A DNA stretch of 64,000 bases from Haladaptatus paucihalophilus DX253 (GTDB lineage Archaea; Halobacteriota; Halobacteria; Halobacteriales; Haladaptataceae), in NCBI RefSeq assembly GCF_000376445.1, contig NZ_AQXI01000002.1, forward strand, positions 427,864 to 491,863, written 5' to 3'. Positions 32,070 through 41,558 of this stretch are shown here, in pieces (positions within the stretch are counted from its first letter, which is position 1; each line of letters opens with the position of its first letter). The translations under genes and the position numbers were made by a program. The notes under the pieces are model-generated. The model did not search any database and was not told where the DNA came from. It was given only the letters and a program-made list of their open reading frames with translations.

Positions 32070-33515
32070 ATGGTCCCGGCATACGAGCGGAGAGCCATGG
32101 CGAGAGCGACCGTGTACGAAGACGTCGAGAGCGAGCGGGAACGACTGACATCGATGGCTCAGCGCATCTGGGAGACGCCCGAACTCGGCCTGCAGGAAGA
32201 GGAATCCGCGCAGGTGCTCATCGACCGGTTGATGGAGGAAGAGTTCGACGTGGAGGTCGGACTCGGCGGAATGCCGACGGCGTTCAAGGCTTCGTACGGA
32301 AGCGGCGACCCGACGGTCGGGATTCTCGGGGAGTACGACGCGCTCCCGGACCTCTCCCAGAAGGTAACGGCGGAACACGACCCCGTTGAACAAGGTGGGC
32401 CGGGTCACGGCTGTGGTCACAACCTCTTCGGCGTCGCCGGAGTCGGCGGGGCTATCGGGGTGAAGCGTGCCATCGAACGCGGCGATATCGACGGAACCAT
32501 CGAATTCTACGGCTGTCCGGCGGAGGAGACGCTCGTCGGGAAGGTCTTCATGGCCCGCGATGGCGTGTTCGACGGCCTCGATGCGGCCATCACGTGGCAT
32601 CCATCGACCCTCAGTACGCCCACGCTCGACCGGTCGCTCGCGCTGGACTCGATCCAGTTCACGTTCGACGGCGTTTCCGCACACGCGGCGGCGGCACCGG
32701 AATCCGGGCGCAGTGCGCTCGACGCCGTTGAACTCCTCAACACGGGCGTCGAATACATGCGGGAACACATCTCCGAGAAAGCCCGCGTCCACTACGTCAT
32801 CACGGACGGCGGCGACGCCCCCAACGTGGTCCCCGCGAAAGCCACCGTGTGGTACTACGTCCGTGCACCCACGCGCTCCGAAGTCGAACAAATCAGCGAC
32901 TGGCTGACGGACATCGCCGACGGCGCGGCCACGATGACGCAAACGGACGTGAACCGCCGGTTCATCACCGGCTGCTGGGACTTCCTTCCCAACCGTACCG
33001 TCACCGACGTCATCTGGGAGACCATGCAGGAAGTCGGCGAGGTCGGGTACTCCGACGACGACAGAACGTTCGCGGGCAAACTCAAGGAGACCGTCTCCGA
33101 CGAACGGATCGAGGCGAGTCTCGAAGACGTGCCCGAGGAGTACGCGGCGGAGATACGCGACGCGAACCTCTACGACGTCCCGGTTCCACCGCACGCGGAG
33201 GGTGACGTCGGCGGCGGTTCGACCGACGTGGGTGACGTGAGTTGGATCACGCCGACGGGTCAGTTCCGAGCGGCGACGTGGGCGGTCGGAACGCCGGGCC
33301 ACACGTGGCAGGCGACCGCGGCGAACGGCGATTTCGGGAAACAGGGGGCCGTCTACGCCGCGAAAGTGCTCGGCGGAACCGCGTACACGCTCATCGAGAA
33401 TCCGTCCATCGTCGCGGAAGCGAACGAGGAGTTCGACGCGGAAACCGGTGAACAGAGCTACGAGACGCCGCTTCCGCCGGAAACCGAGCCGCCGTTCGAT
33501 AACACCGCGCCGTGA
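32070..33515 (+). CDS. M20-family amidohydrolase, AbgB-like
   Basis: 481 aa from ATG 32070 (a later ATG at 32097 is also plausible and would better match the family start). Metal-binding features of M20 peptidases: GEYDALP, GHGCGHNLFG with the metal His, CPAEET with the catalytic Glu, and AAITWHPS. A dimerisation domain lies around residues 190-310. Length and the NLFG and HTWQATA motifs point to the p-aminobenzoyl-glutamate hydrolase subunit B-like branch, which cleaves amide bonds of small N-acyl amino acids. The partner subunit is not in this window. It appears to be a single-gene transcript. Confidence 0.88.
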   Translation: MVPAYERRAMARATVYEDVESERERLTSMAQRIWETPELGLQEEESAQVLIDRLMEEEFDVEVGLGGMPTAFKASYGSGDPTVGILGEYDALPDLSQKVTAEHDPVEQGGPGHGCGHNLFGVAGVGGAIGVKRAIERGDIDGTIEFYGCPAEETLVGKVFMARDGVFDGLDAAITWHPSTLSTPTLDRSLALDSIQFTFDGVSAHAAAAPESGRSALDAVELLNTGVEYMREHISEKARVHYVITDGGDAPNVVPAKATVWYYVRAPTRSEVEQISDWLTDIADGAATMTQTDVNRRFITGCWDFLPNRTVTDVIWETMQEVGEVGYSDDDRTFAGKLKETVSDERIEASLEDVPEEYAAEIRDANLYDVPVPPHAEGDVGGGSTDVGDVSWITPTGQFRAATWAVGTPGHTWQATAANGDFGKQGAVYAAKVLGGTAYTLIENPSIVAEANEEFDAETGEQSYETPLPPETEPPFDNTAP

Positions 33516-33961
33516 GGTGAGTCGAGGTCGGTGGTTGGCGAGGCGGACGCGCCCAGGGTCTTCCTACCGCTCACACGAATATCGTCTCTCTCACAGCGGG
33601 GAACCAAAGCGCGAAATCGGTGGACTCCCCCGGTCGACGTACCGAATCAGATATCGGTAGAATCGCATCTCGTCGTCGGTCCGCGGTCTCCGTAATTCTT
33701 AGTTTGGGATGAAGGAGCGTATCGAAAGCAGACGTCGGGTGACGTCTACCTCGTGGCGTGGACGACAGGCAATCATTCCTGACAACCTTGGTTGGATGAC
33801 TATACGACGACGGTTCTACGTTAGTCATTCTCTCACATAATTCTTGCTATTAGACAGACGCACTGTGTATACTACCGTCCCACCCGGGACCCGAACGGCA
33901 CTCAGCTCTCGACGGACGCATTCTTTAAAAAAGAGTTCCCGTCTAGCCGCCGTACGCGGCG
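33516..33961. other. Intergenic region with terminator of the LeuA/CimA gene
   Basis: Convergent region between the amidohydrolase and the LeuA/CimA-family gene. Minus-strand frames here are low in coding character. The right end contains a short hairpin followed by a T-run on the minus strand (see terminator). Nothing else is seen. Confidence 0.5.
33926..33960 (-). terminator. Hairpin plus T-run after LeuA/CimA gene
   Basis: Directly after the stop codon lies a five-base stem GCCGC-CGTAC-GCGGC (33946-33960); reading on the minus strand it is followed 13 bases later by six T (33927-33932). This fits an archaeal terminator, where the T-run alone is often sufficient. Confidence 0.5.
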
Positions 33962-35498
33962 CTAATCGTCGGCCACAGCGGGTTCCGGATTCCCGTCGAG
34001 GAGTCGATTGAACGCATCGAGCATGACGGTGACGCTGGCGCGGGTGATGTCCGAATCGCTCGCGTTCACCGTCACCGAGTGATCGCCGTGCGATACTTCG
34101 ACTTCGACGGTGACGAGCGCGTCCGTCCCCCCGGTAATCGCATCGACGTGATACGATTCGAGCGTCGCATCGATGTCGAGCGCCCGCCGGGTGGCGGTGA
34201 TGGCGGCGTCGACGGGACCGCTCCCGACGCCACTCGCCACCTGCTCTTCGCCGTCGACGGCCAGTCGAACGCTCGCTGTCGGCGTCGCACCGCCGCTCGT
34301 CGCGGTGAGGTCCAGCAGTTCGACGCGCTGGTCTCGTTCGCGGCCCTGTACTTCGTCGGCGATGGCGAGCAGGTCGGTATCGGTGATACGCTTTCCGCGT
34401 TCGCCGATCTCCTTCACCTGCTCGACTATCGCGTTCAACTCGTCCTTGGTCACGTCGACGTCGTGTTCGTCGAGTGCCGCACGAACACCCGCACGTCCGG
34501 CGTGCTTTCCGAGAACGAGTCGCCGCTCGCGGCCGACGGCACTCGGCGAGTACGGTTCGTACATCGCGTCGTCTTTCAGCGTCCCGTCCGTGTGGATGCC
34601 CGACTCGTGCGTGAACGCGTTCTCGCCGATGACGGCTTTGTTCGGCGCGAGCGGAACGTCGGTCGCCGTGGCGACCGTCTGCGCGAGGTCGTACAACTTC
34701 TCGGTCGAGACGGTCTCGACGTCGTATCCGTGGTCGAGCGCCACCGCGACTTCCTCCAACGCGACGTTCCCGGCGCGTTCGCCGATGCCGTTCACGGTGG
34801 CGTGAACGAGGTCGGCCCCGGCCGCGACGCTCACCAACGCGTTCGTGAGCGCCAAGCCGAGGTCGTCGTGGGTGTGGGTGCTCGTGGGACCGAGCGGAGC
34901 CAATCGAGAGATGACGTCCGCCGTGCGGTCCGGCGTCGCGTGCCCGACCGTATCGCAGTAGCAGATGCGGTCGGCACCGGCGTCGAGGGCCGCGCGCATC
35001 AGCCGTTCGAGGAAGTCGAGGTCGGCGCGTGACCCGTCCTCGCCGAGGACTTCGACCCACAGGTCGTGGTCCTTCGCGTATTCGGTGAGACGGACCGCGG
35101 TCTCGACGACATCGTCGCGCGTCGTGCCGACTTTCCCCTCGATGTGGCGGTCGCTCGCCGGGACAACGAGATTGACACCGCCGACGCCGCAGTCGAGCGC
35201 CAAGTCGATGTCGCCCTTGATACCGCGAGCGAAACTCGTCACCGTCGCGTCGAGGCCGAGGTCGGCGACGCGCGAAATCGTTTCTCTCTCGCCCGCTCCC
35301 GTGCACGCGCTGCCCGCTTCGATGACGCCGACGCCGGTCGCATCGAGTTTTCGTGCGATTTCGGCTTTGTCCGTAGGCGTCAGTGAGATGCCGGGCGCTT
35401 GTTCGCCATCGCGGAGCGTGGTATCGAGGAACTGTACGTCAGAATCGGAAGGTGGAGTTTGTTCGGGGAAGTCCCCGAATAAATCGATCCCTGGTCAT
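33962..35498 (-). CDS. LeuA/CimA-family acyltransferase with apparent 5' frameshift
   Basis: The family condenses acetyl-CoA with a 2-oxoacid (2-isopropylmalate or citramalate synthase). The protein frame is open back to FLDTTLRDGEQAPGIS, the family's N-terminal signature, but has no start codon: the frame meets a TGA just upstream. The only well-placed ATG (35498, seven bases from the expected transcription start) is off by one. Dropping one G from the GGG at 35489-35491 would give MTRIDLFGDFPEQ running straight into the signature, a natural N-terminus. HTHDDLG carries metal ligands, and GIGERAGN and the C-terminal allosteric domain (about 340-500) are intact. If read from the GTG at 35242 instead, the first catalytic strand would be lost. 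Either a real mutation or a sequencing error. Confidence 0.85.
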
Positions 35499-35528
35499 GA
35501 TAGCCAGTTCAGTGTGCTACCCAGACCC

Positions 35529-35534
35529 ATATAA
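35529..35534 (-). promoter_or_regulatory. TATA box of LeuA/CimA gene
   Basis: Minus-strand TTATAT lies about 30 bases before the ATG at 35498, giving a predicted transcription start near 35505. This favours 35498 as the true start and so supports the frameshift reading. Confidence 0.55.
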
Positions 35535-35740
35535 GGTGAGTGAGACTGGCAGATATTGTGGTTTGTAAACGACAATGACAATCCTTGCGACATAATCGCC
35601 AGTTGTGGAATACGGTGCTTTTCGTCCGCCACCGGTGCCGAACCGGGTACCCGAGGAGTAGTCCCAAGCGGTCCAATCGTTCCGATAGTTGAAACTGTAT
35701 CAGCGGCAACTTTTATCCATATTCGGAGAGAGACAACGGT

Positions 35741-36163
35741 ATGGAAGATGTTTTGGTAGGGCGGCTCATGTCTACCACGCTTCAGACGGTAACGCCCGAA
35801 ACGCTCGTGGAAGAGGCGGCACAGAAGATGCTTTCTAACGACGTGGGGTCGGTTATAGTCATCGACGACGAAAACCACCTCGAGGGTATCCTGACGACCA
35901 CCGATTTCGTCAAAATCGTGGCCGAACGCCAGCCCAAGGACGAAACGCCAGTCTCCGCCTACATGACTGCCGACGTGAGTACCGCGTCGATACAGGATTC
36001 GATTCGAGAGGTCTCCGACCGCATGGTCGAAGGCGGATTCCATCACATGCCCGTGGTCGACGAGACGGAGGGCGTCATCGGAATGATTTCGACGACGGAC
36101 CTCACCGGGTATCTCTCGCACGTACAAACGCCGAGCCCATCGCAAACGGATTCGGCGCAGTGA
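35741..36163 (+). CDS. CBS-domain protein
   Basis: 140 aa consisting of two CBS motifs and nothing else: MEDVLVGRLMSTTLQTVTPE to TTTDFVKIVAE, and VSAYMTADVSTASI to GMISTTDLTGYL. CBS pairs bind adenosine nucleotides and regulate partner proteins; stand-alone archaeal ones have unknown partners. Start at ATG 35741; an AT-rich TTTTATCCATATT patch about 25 bases upstream serves as promoter. It lies between the LeuA/CimA gene and the proline operon without clear link. Confidence 0.9.
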   Translation: MEDVLVGRLMSTTLQTVTPETLVEEAAQKMLSNDVGSVIVIDDENHLEGILTTTDFVKIVAERQPKDETPVSAYMTADVSTASIQDSIREVSDRMVEGGFHHMPVVDETEGVIGMISTTDLTGYLSHVQTPSPSQTDSAQ

Positions 36164-36387
36164 AGTAACGCGGTACGGGAATCGTCGAACAATCGCATCG
36201 TCGAACCCGCGACGACGGGGATTTCACGCTGGGATATCTGCCGCCACGGTCGTATCCCGTTCGTCGGTCCGCGGAAGGGATACGAACGGGCCGAATTCCC
36301 CTCCATTCGATAACGATTCACTCGAATGGCAGTCCCTGCCGTTACCAACGTTATTTAGTCTCCGTCCCTACGACGGGTCAGTATAGG

Positions 36388-37164
36388 ATGGTACAGGCTA
36401 GCGTTATTGGGTGTGGAAACATGGGGGGTGCCCTCGTTCGGGGACTCTCCAGAACTGGAAACCATTCCGTGGTCGCATACGACGTGGACCCGGACGCCCT
36501 CGATGCGGTATCGGGGCACTGCTCGGAAACGACGACGGATATCGCGGTGGCGACCGAACCGGAGATCGTGTTCGTCGCGGTCAAACCCGATTTGGTCGCT
36601 GACGTCGTTACCGAACTCGACCTCTCCCCGGAACAAACGCTACTCTCTATCGCCGCGGGTGTTCCGACGACGGCGCTCGAAGCGAGAACCGACGCGACGG
36701 TCGTTCGTTTGATGCCGAATCTCGCGGCCGAGTCTGGAACGATGGCGGCGGCGGTCGCCGGGGCGGAGATCTCCGATGACGTCGCGTCGCTCCTCGAAGA
36801 CCTCGGCGTCTTCGTCGAGATCGACGAAGCGCAGATGGACGTCGCAACCGCCGTCAACGGCAGCGGACCCGCGTTCGTCTTTTACCTGCTCAACGCGATG
36901 AAGTGGGCTGGCGTCGAGAGCGGCCTGCGTCCGGAGGACGCGACGGTACTCGCCGCACAGACGTTCAAAGGGGCCGCCGAGACCGTGCTCCAGTCCGATG
37001 AGAGTATCGAAGAACTGATAGACGCGGTGTGTTCACCGAAAGGAACGACGATAGCGGGGATGGAAGTCCTCCGCGACAGTTCCGTGGAAGCAACGATTGG
37101 GGAAGCAGTGGCGGCGGCGGAAAATCGCTCGAAGGAGTTGGCACCCGACTATGACGACGAATGA
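36388..37164 (+). CDS. proC: Pyrroline-5-carboxylate reductase
   Basis: 258 aa. The NADP-binding Rossmann fold begins [24 protein letters not shown] and [10 protein letters not shown] follow in the first domain, and the C-terminal dimerisation domain carries [12 protein letters not shown] and the proline-reductase signature around [14 protein letters not shown]. It makes the last step of proline synthesis. Its end overlaps the start of proB by 14 bases, and proB overlaps proA, so the complete glutamate-to-proline pathway is one operon in the order proC-proB-proA. The TATA-like ACGTTATTTAG patch near 36348-36358 is about 30 bases before the start. Confidence 0.96.
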   Translation: MVQASVIGCGNMGGALVRGLSRTGNHSVVAYDVDPDALDAVSGHCSETTTDIAVATEPEIVFVAVKPDLVADVVTELDLSPEQTLLSIAAGVPTTALEARTDATVVRLMPNLAAESGTMAAAVAGAEISDDVASLLEDLGVFVEIDEAQMDVATAVNGSGPAFVFYLLNAMKWAGVESGLRPEDATVLAAQTFKGAAETVLQSDESIEELIDAVCSPKGTTIAGMEVLRDSSVEATIGEAVAAAENRSKELAPDYDDE

Positions 37165-37990
37165 GGCTAGAGAAACGCGGGACCTGGAACGCGCGAGACG
37201 GAAGGCGGCGACGGCCGACCGAATAGTCATGAAGGCCGGGACGAACTCGCTGACGGACGAGACGTCGAAGCTCGACGACGAAAAGCTCGACAAACTCGTC
37301 GACGACGTGATGAAGCTCCGTGAGCACGGGCGGGAAGTGCTCTTCGTCTCATCCGGTGCCATCGGTGCCGGGAAGGGCCGGGTCGGGTATCCGAACGATA
37401 CCATCGAGGAATCCCAAGCCCTGTCGACCGTCGGCCAATCCCACCTCATGCGTCGGTACACGGAGAGTTTCGAACGCTACGACCAGAAGATCGCCCAGAT
37501 TTTGGTCACGCAGAACGACCTCGATAGCGCGGAACGGTTCACCAACTTCAAGAACACCATCGAAACGCTGCTGGAGTGGGGTATCGTCCCGATAATCAAC
37601 GAGAACGACGCGGTGGCGACCGAGGAGATTCGAATCGGCGACAACGACATGCTCTCGTCGTCGGTGGCGGTCGGCGTGGACGCGGACCTGCTCGTCACGC
37701 TCACCGACGTCGGCGGCGTCTACACCAGCAACCCGAAGGAGAATCCCGCGGCAGAGCGCATCGAAGCGGTGGGTCACAACTACGGGGACGTACAGGAGAT
37801 GGTCGACGAAAGCGCGACCGCCAAGTTCGGCGGCATCCAAACGAAGGTTGCGGGCGCACACTCGGTGAGCGAGCGTGGTATTCCGGCCATCATCGCGCGG
37901 TCCACGAAGGAGGACGTCGTAGACCGAATCGTAGACGGAAACGCGGTCGGAACGATATTCATTCCGGAAGACGGAGCCAACGATGACTGA
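37151..37990 (+). CDS. proB: Glutamate 5-kinase
   Basis: 279 aa from ATG 37151, which overlaps proC; an upstream extension in frame is not protein-like. It is an amino-acid-kinase-family enzyme: [12 protein letters not shown] near the start, [26 protein letters not shown] and [12 protein letters not shown] for the ATP and substrate sites. It phosphorylates glutamate to glutamyl 5-phosphate. It lacks the C-terminal PUA domain of the E. coli enzyme (367 aa), as usual for archaeal and several bacterial kinases. Cotranscribed and translationally coupled with proC and proA. Confidence 0.95.
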   Translation: MTTNEARETRDLERARRKAATADRIVMKAGTNSLTDETSKLDDEKLDKLVDDVMKLREHGREVLFVSSGAIGAGKGRVGYPNDTIEESQALSTVGQSHLMRRYTESFERYDQKIAQILVTQNDLDSAERFTNFKNTIETLLEWGIVPIINENDAVATEEIRIGDNDMLSSSVAVGVDADLLVTLTDVGGVYTSNPKENPAAERIEAVGHNYGDVQEMVDESATAKFGGIQTKVAGAHSVSERGIPAIIARSTKEDVVDRIVDGNAVGTIFIPEDGANDD

Positions 37991-39314
37991 AAAATCGACG
38001 GAAACGAAAGTGGCAGAGGCGGAGAGTGCCGCGCTGAAACTCGCGCAACTGTCGGACGACGAGCGGTCGGCGGCGCTGAACGCGATTGCCGATGCGATTA
38101 TCGAGCGAAGCGACGAGATACTCGAAGCCAACGAACGGGACGTTAGCGAGGCGGAAGAACTCCTCGCGGCGGGGGAGTACAGTCAGGCCCTCGTGGACCG
38201 ACTCGAACTCTCGCCGTCGAAGCTCGATAGCATCGCCGAGATGGTTCGGAGCGTCGCCGCCCAGGACGACCCGCTAGGGGAGACCCAAACGGCGCGCGAA
38301 CTCGACGAGGACTTGGAGCTGTACAAGTGCACCGTTCCCATCGGCGTCATCGGAACCATCTTCGAATCGCGCCCCGACGCGCTCGTCCAAATCGCCGCCC
38401 TCGGCCTCAAGTCGGGGAACGCGGTGATACTGAAGGGCGGCAGCGAGGCGAGCCATTCGAACAGGGTGCTCTTCGAAATCATTCGGGAGGCGACGTCCGA
38501 GATGCCCGACGGGTGGTCTCAGCTCATCGAGGCGCGCGCGGACGTCGATGCGCTGCTCGACATGGACGACGCCATCGACCTCCTCATGCCGCGGGGCAGT
38601 TCGGCGTTCGTCGAATACATACAGGACAACACGAGTATCGCCGTCCTCGGCCACACGGAGGGCATCTGTCACGTCTACGTGGACGACGCGGCGGACCTCT
38701 CGATGGCGGCGGACATCGCGTACGACGCGAAGGTGCAGTATCCCGCCGTCTGTAACGCGGTGGAAACCCTACTCGTCCACGAGAGCGTGGCTGCGGAGTT
38801 CCTGCCGAAAATCGCCGAGCGGTACGTGGACGCGAACGTCGAGATGCGAGGCGACGAGGCGTCCCGTGCAATCGTCGATATGGAACAGGCGGAATCGGAC
38901 GACTGGGCGACGGAGTACGGCGATTTGGTCGTCGCCGTCAAAGTCGTGGATTCGCTCGGCGAGGCCATCGACCACATCACCACGTACGGGTCGAAACACA
39001 CGGAGTCGATAGTGACCGAGGACGCGGAGCGTGCGAGCCGGTTCATGCGCAGTCTCGATTCGGCGAGCGTGTTCCACAACGCTTCGACTCGGTTCAGCGA
39101 CGGCTACCGGTTCGGACTCGGGGCCGAAGTCGGAATCAGTACCGGAAAGATACACGCGAGGGGACCGGTCGGCCTCGAAGGCCTGACGACCTACCAGTAC
39201 TACCTCGAAGGCGACGGACAGGTCGTCGGAACCTACGCCGGCGCGGACGCCAAGTCGTTCACGCACGAGGATTTCGACGGGTCGTGGACTCCGGGGTCGC
39301 TATCCGATCGATAG
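37983..39314 (+). CDS. proA: Gamma-glutamyl phosphate reductase
   Basis: 443 aa, aldehyde dehydrogenase superfamily. It contains [26 protein letters not shown], and the catalytic-Cys region [16 protein letters not shown] with the reactive Cys, followed by [24 protein letters not shown] C-terminal sequence (here [16 protein letters not shown]). It reduces glutamyl phosphate to glutamate semialdehyde with NADPH. The start overlaps proB by eight bases. Last gene of the proline operon; proline synthesis may matter for osmoprotection as well as protein synthesis, but no regulation is visible. Confidence 0.96.
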   Translation: MTEKSTETKVAEAESAALKLAQLSDDERSAALNAIADAIIERSDEILEANERDVSEAEELLAAGEYSQALVDRLELSPSKLDSIAEMVRSVAAQDDPLGETQTARELDEDLELYKCTVPIGVIGTIFESRPDALVQIAALGLKSGNAVILKGGSEASHSNRVLFEIIREATSEMPDGWSQLIEARADVDALLDMDDAIDLLMPRGSSAFVEYIQDNTSIAVLGHTEGICHVYVDDAADLSMAADIAYDAKVQYPAVCNAVETLLVHESVAAEFLPKIAERYVDANVEMRGDEASRAIVDMEQAESDDWATEYGDLVVAVKVVDSLGEAIDHITTYGSKHTESIVTEDAERASRFMRSLDSASVFHNASTRFSDGYRFGLGAEVGISTGKIHARGPVGLEGLTTYQYYLEGDGQVVGTYAGADAKSFTHEDFDGSWTPGSLSDR

Positions 39315-39704
39315 CGAACCGATAGCGCCGGAATCGGAGTCGAAACGGTGATTTTTCGGGCTCTCGCTCACTGAAGCCGCATTTGTGCGGCGCGCTCGGC
39401 GCGACATCGGCATTTCGTCGCCGATGACTCTCGCGTCGGAGCGGCCGACCCTCCCCACTCTCGTCCCCGACTGTTCTCTATTTCTACAAATCTTTATACT
39501 GATAGCTGTCCTATCTATAGTTGGAGAGGCGAGGGGCGCTCACCGGGGGTACCGACGAACGACTGGTCGTCGGGTGGTAAGACGACCGCTATGAATCCGG
39601 CCGTTGCGTACGGTGCTTCCGTGAGGTCCCATCGACTTTCGTATTCCGTCGCGCGATTCCGCGACGAATTTCACGCGTTCCTACTCGGTAGGGGGGTGAC
39701 ACAA
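39315..39704. other. Intergenic region, no gene seen
   Basis: Between proA and the next small gene. A TTTATACTG TATA-like patch near 39491-39499 and a later GC-rich stretch are present. A frame open from 39591 continues into the next gene but its first 38 codons do not look coding; I place the start at 39705. Confidence 0.45.
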
Positions 39705-40151
39705 ATGACGAATGAAAAACAAGATGTGGTGTCGGAGTACGACCGTGGCTACGACGAGGGGTACGAACGGGCATCGCGCCGAACTCGGCGGTCGAAGCGC
39801 CGTGGAACGCTGTCCATCGTCATCGGAGCGATTGGCGCTCTCTTGCTGGCGATACTGGTGGTACTGGCGCTCTTCCTGGGGGGAATTTGGCTCGGCTCGC
39901 TCGTCGCCGACCAGCCAGCGAACGCACCGATCACGCCCGTGGTTCCGGCGGGAACGGGAGTCACCGGCGACGTGACGGTGGTAGAAGGAGACACGACGGT
40001 GACGGTTGCTGGGACCGGGGTCGCGAACGTGCCGATACCCGGCAGTGGGCACATCGCTATCATCGTCGAACCGACGACGATAACGGTCCCGACGAACGGT
40101 GACGTGTCGTTGATTTCGATCCGAACGGGCGGCGTTTCCGTTCGCTGGTAA
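39705..40151 (+). CDS. Single-helix membrane protein with beta-rich outer domain
   Basis: 148 aa from ATG 39705, preceded by GGGGGG and a GTG. Residues 1-36 are hydrophilic and positively charged at the end (RRTRRSKRRG); residues 38-65 are one hydrophobic helix. By the positive-inside rule the N-terminus is in the cytoplasm and the Val/Thr-rich remainder, with patterns such as GDVTVVEGDTTVTVAGTGV, is outside and probably a small beta fold. No family recognised. It is convergent with the glycoside-hydrolase gene. Confidence 0.65.
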   Translation: MTNEKQDVVSEYDRGYDEGYERASRRTRRSKRRGTLSIVIGAIGALLLAILVVLALFLGGIWLGSLVADQPANAPITPVVPAGTGVTGDVTVVEGDTTVTVAGTGVANVPIPGSGHIAIIVEPTTITVPTNGDVSLISIRTGGVSVRW

Positions 40152-40225
40152 CCTCTGCCCCGATTGTCGAACGACTCAAGAGGGGTAAGCGGTGTACCGT
40201 AGGTTGGTCGTCCGGTCGGCACGCA

Positions 40226-41425
40226 TCATCTCGGATGGGGGCCGGTTCTCGGAATCGTTGATCCCTTCATCTCGGACATCCAGTCCGGGTACTCCTTGCG
40301 TTCGGTTCCGTCGTATTCCGGGTCGCCGGACATCGCTTTGATGGCGCGGGCGTCGTCGAGATTCCAGACGGCACCGTCTTCGTGAAAGAGGCCGTTCACC
40401 ACGCCTTGGCGACGGAAGTGGAGTTCCGAGGCCGGCCGTAGCATGAGCGACCAGAAGAAGTTCCCGACGTTCGCTTCGTGAATGAGCGGGGCGAGCGACG
40501 AGTAGTCCGGGTAACGTGCTTCGCCAGTCACGTCCGCGAAGAACCCTTCTCCCGGTCGCACCCGCTGCCATTCGGAGAGCCACACTTGCTTACCCTGTCT
40601 GGATTTCGTGAGCGCCGCCTGTTCGAGCACTCGCCGAAACAGCGCTGGGGTCTGTGCGAAATTGTAATGGAATTGGAGAATGTCTAACCCCCAGTCGAGA
40701 TAGTCGGTGTTGTTCGCGAGGCTCGTCGACCCCATGGTGAGCGGAATCGAACCTCGATAGTGCGTCATCATCTTCGCCATTCCCTCGACGAACTTCCGAG
40801 ACGACCGCTTCCACCCCGGTTCGTTCGAGAGTTCGATGGCGAGCAACCGTTCGTCGTCTCGGTACTTTGTCATGAACCAGTAGATGAAGTCGCGCGGATT
40901 CCCCCAGAGTTCCTTGTCCAACATCGTTCTCGTCGATGGGGAAAACGTTTGGACGCCTGTGAGAAGGCCCGTGTCGTACAGATTCTCGAGGGTCGGCTCT
41001 TCGCCGATACTGTCGAACAGGCCGAGGAGGACTTCGATGCCGTACGAGTCGGCGGTTTCGAGAAAGTGTTCCAATCGCTCTTCGTGTGCCGTACGGTCTT
41101 CGAGCCAGAACTCGTAGCTCAACCACGTTCTGATGGCGTTCAGGTTCAGGCTGGCGGCGTACCCGAGGTCGCGCTCGATAACCGCGGGGTCGTACTCGTG
41201 CCACATCTGGTACCGGTTGAACGCCCGCGTCGGGATGTAGATGGCCCCGCGGACGTTCACCGGGTCCCGATTCGATGCCAGTTCGCGCGACGAAGCGTTT
41301 ACACCCTGTGTGCGACCCGTTTCATCGGCCGACGAGACGGACCACGCGTTACAGCCAGCGAATCCGATGGAAGCGGAGGTTGCACCCACTTGGAGGAAAC
41401 GACGGCGGGAAATCCGGGAATCCAT
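40226..41425 (-). CDS. Tat-exported lipoprotein glycoside hydrolase, GH5-like
   Basis: 399 aa. The N-terminus has a twin-arginine signal SRRRFLQ and a lipobox ending GFAGC, so it is exported folded and lipid-anchored. The rest is a TIM barrel resembling GH5-type cellulase/mannanase enzymes: the acid/base is Glu202 in ELSNEPGW, the nucleophile Glu285 in VWLSEWQ, both at the ends of strands as expected for clan GH-A. Length of the catalytic part (about 350 aa) fits the family. Polysaccharide substrate cannot be read. Next to a membrane glycosyltransferase on the same strand, with 133 bases between; could act on surface glycans or external polysaccharide. Confidence 0.85.
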   Translation of the reverse strand: MDSRISRRRFLQVGATSASIGFAGCNAWSVSSADETGRTQGVNASSRELASNRDPVNVRGAIYIPTRAFNRYQMWHEYDPAVIERDLGYAASLNLNAIRTWLSYEFWLEDRTAHEERLEHFLETADSYGIEVLLGLFDSIGEEPTLENLYDTGLLTGVQTFSPSTRTMLDKELWGNPRDFIYWFMTKYRDDERLLAIELSNEPGWKRSSRKFVEGMAKMMTHYRGSIPLTMGSTSLANNTDYLDWGLDILQFHYNFAQTPALFRRVLEQAALTKSRQGKQVWLSEWQRVRPGEGFFADVTGEARYPDYSSLAPLIHEANVGNFFWSLMLRPASELHFRRQGVVNGLFHEDGAVWNLDDARAIKAMSGDPEYDGTERKEYPDWMSEMKGSTIPRTGPHPR

Positions 41426-41558
41426 TCGTAGAAGGTCGATTGTCGAGTCGTATGATAAAGACTGTGCCCGATGGTTATGATTTTATACATCGCTGAGTTG
41501 TGTTCCTCCACGTCCACGTGATAGGAGGTCGAGTAAACGTGGACGCGTACGACGCGAG

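Noticed and set aside
33825..35306. 493-codon minus-strand frame over the LeuA/CimA gene
   Set aside because: Arg-rich translation in a different frame from the conserved enzyme; shadow.
39591..39704. Upstream extension of the 39705 gene
   Set aside because: The 38 extra codons are not hydrophobic, acidic or conserved-looking, and the ATG at 39705 follows a purine-rich stretch.
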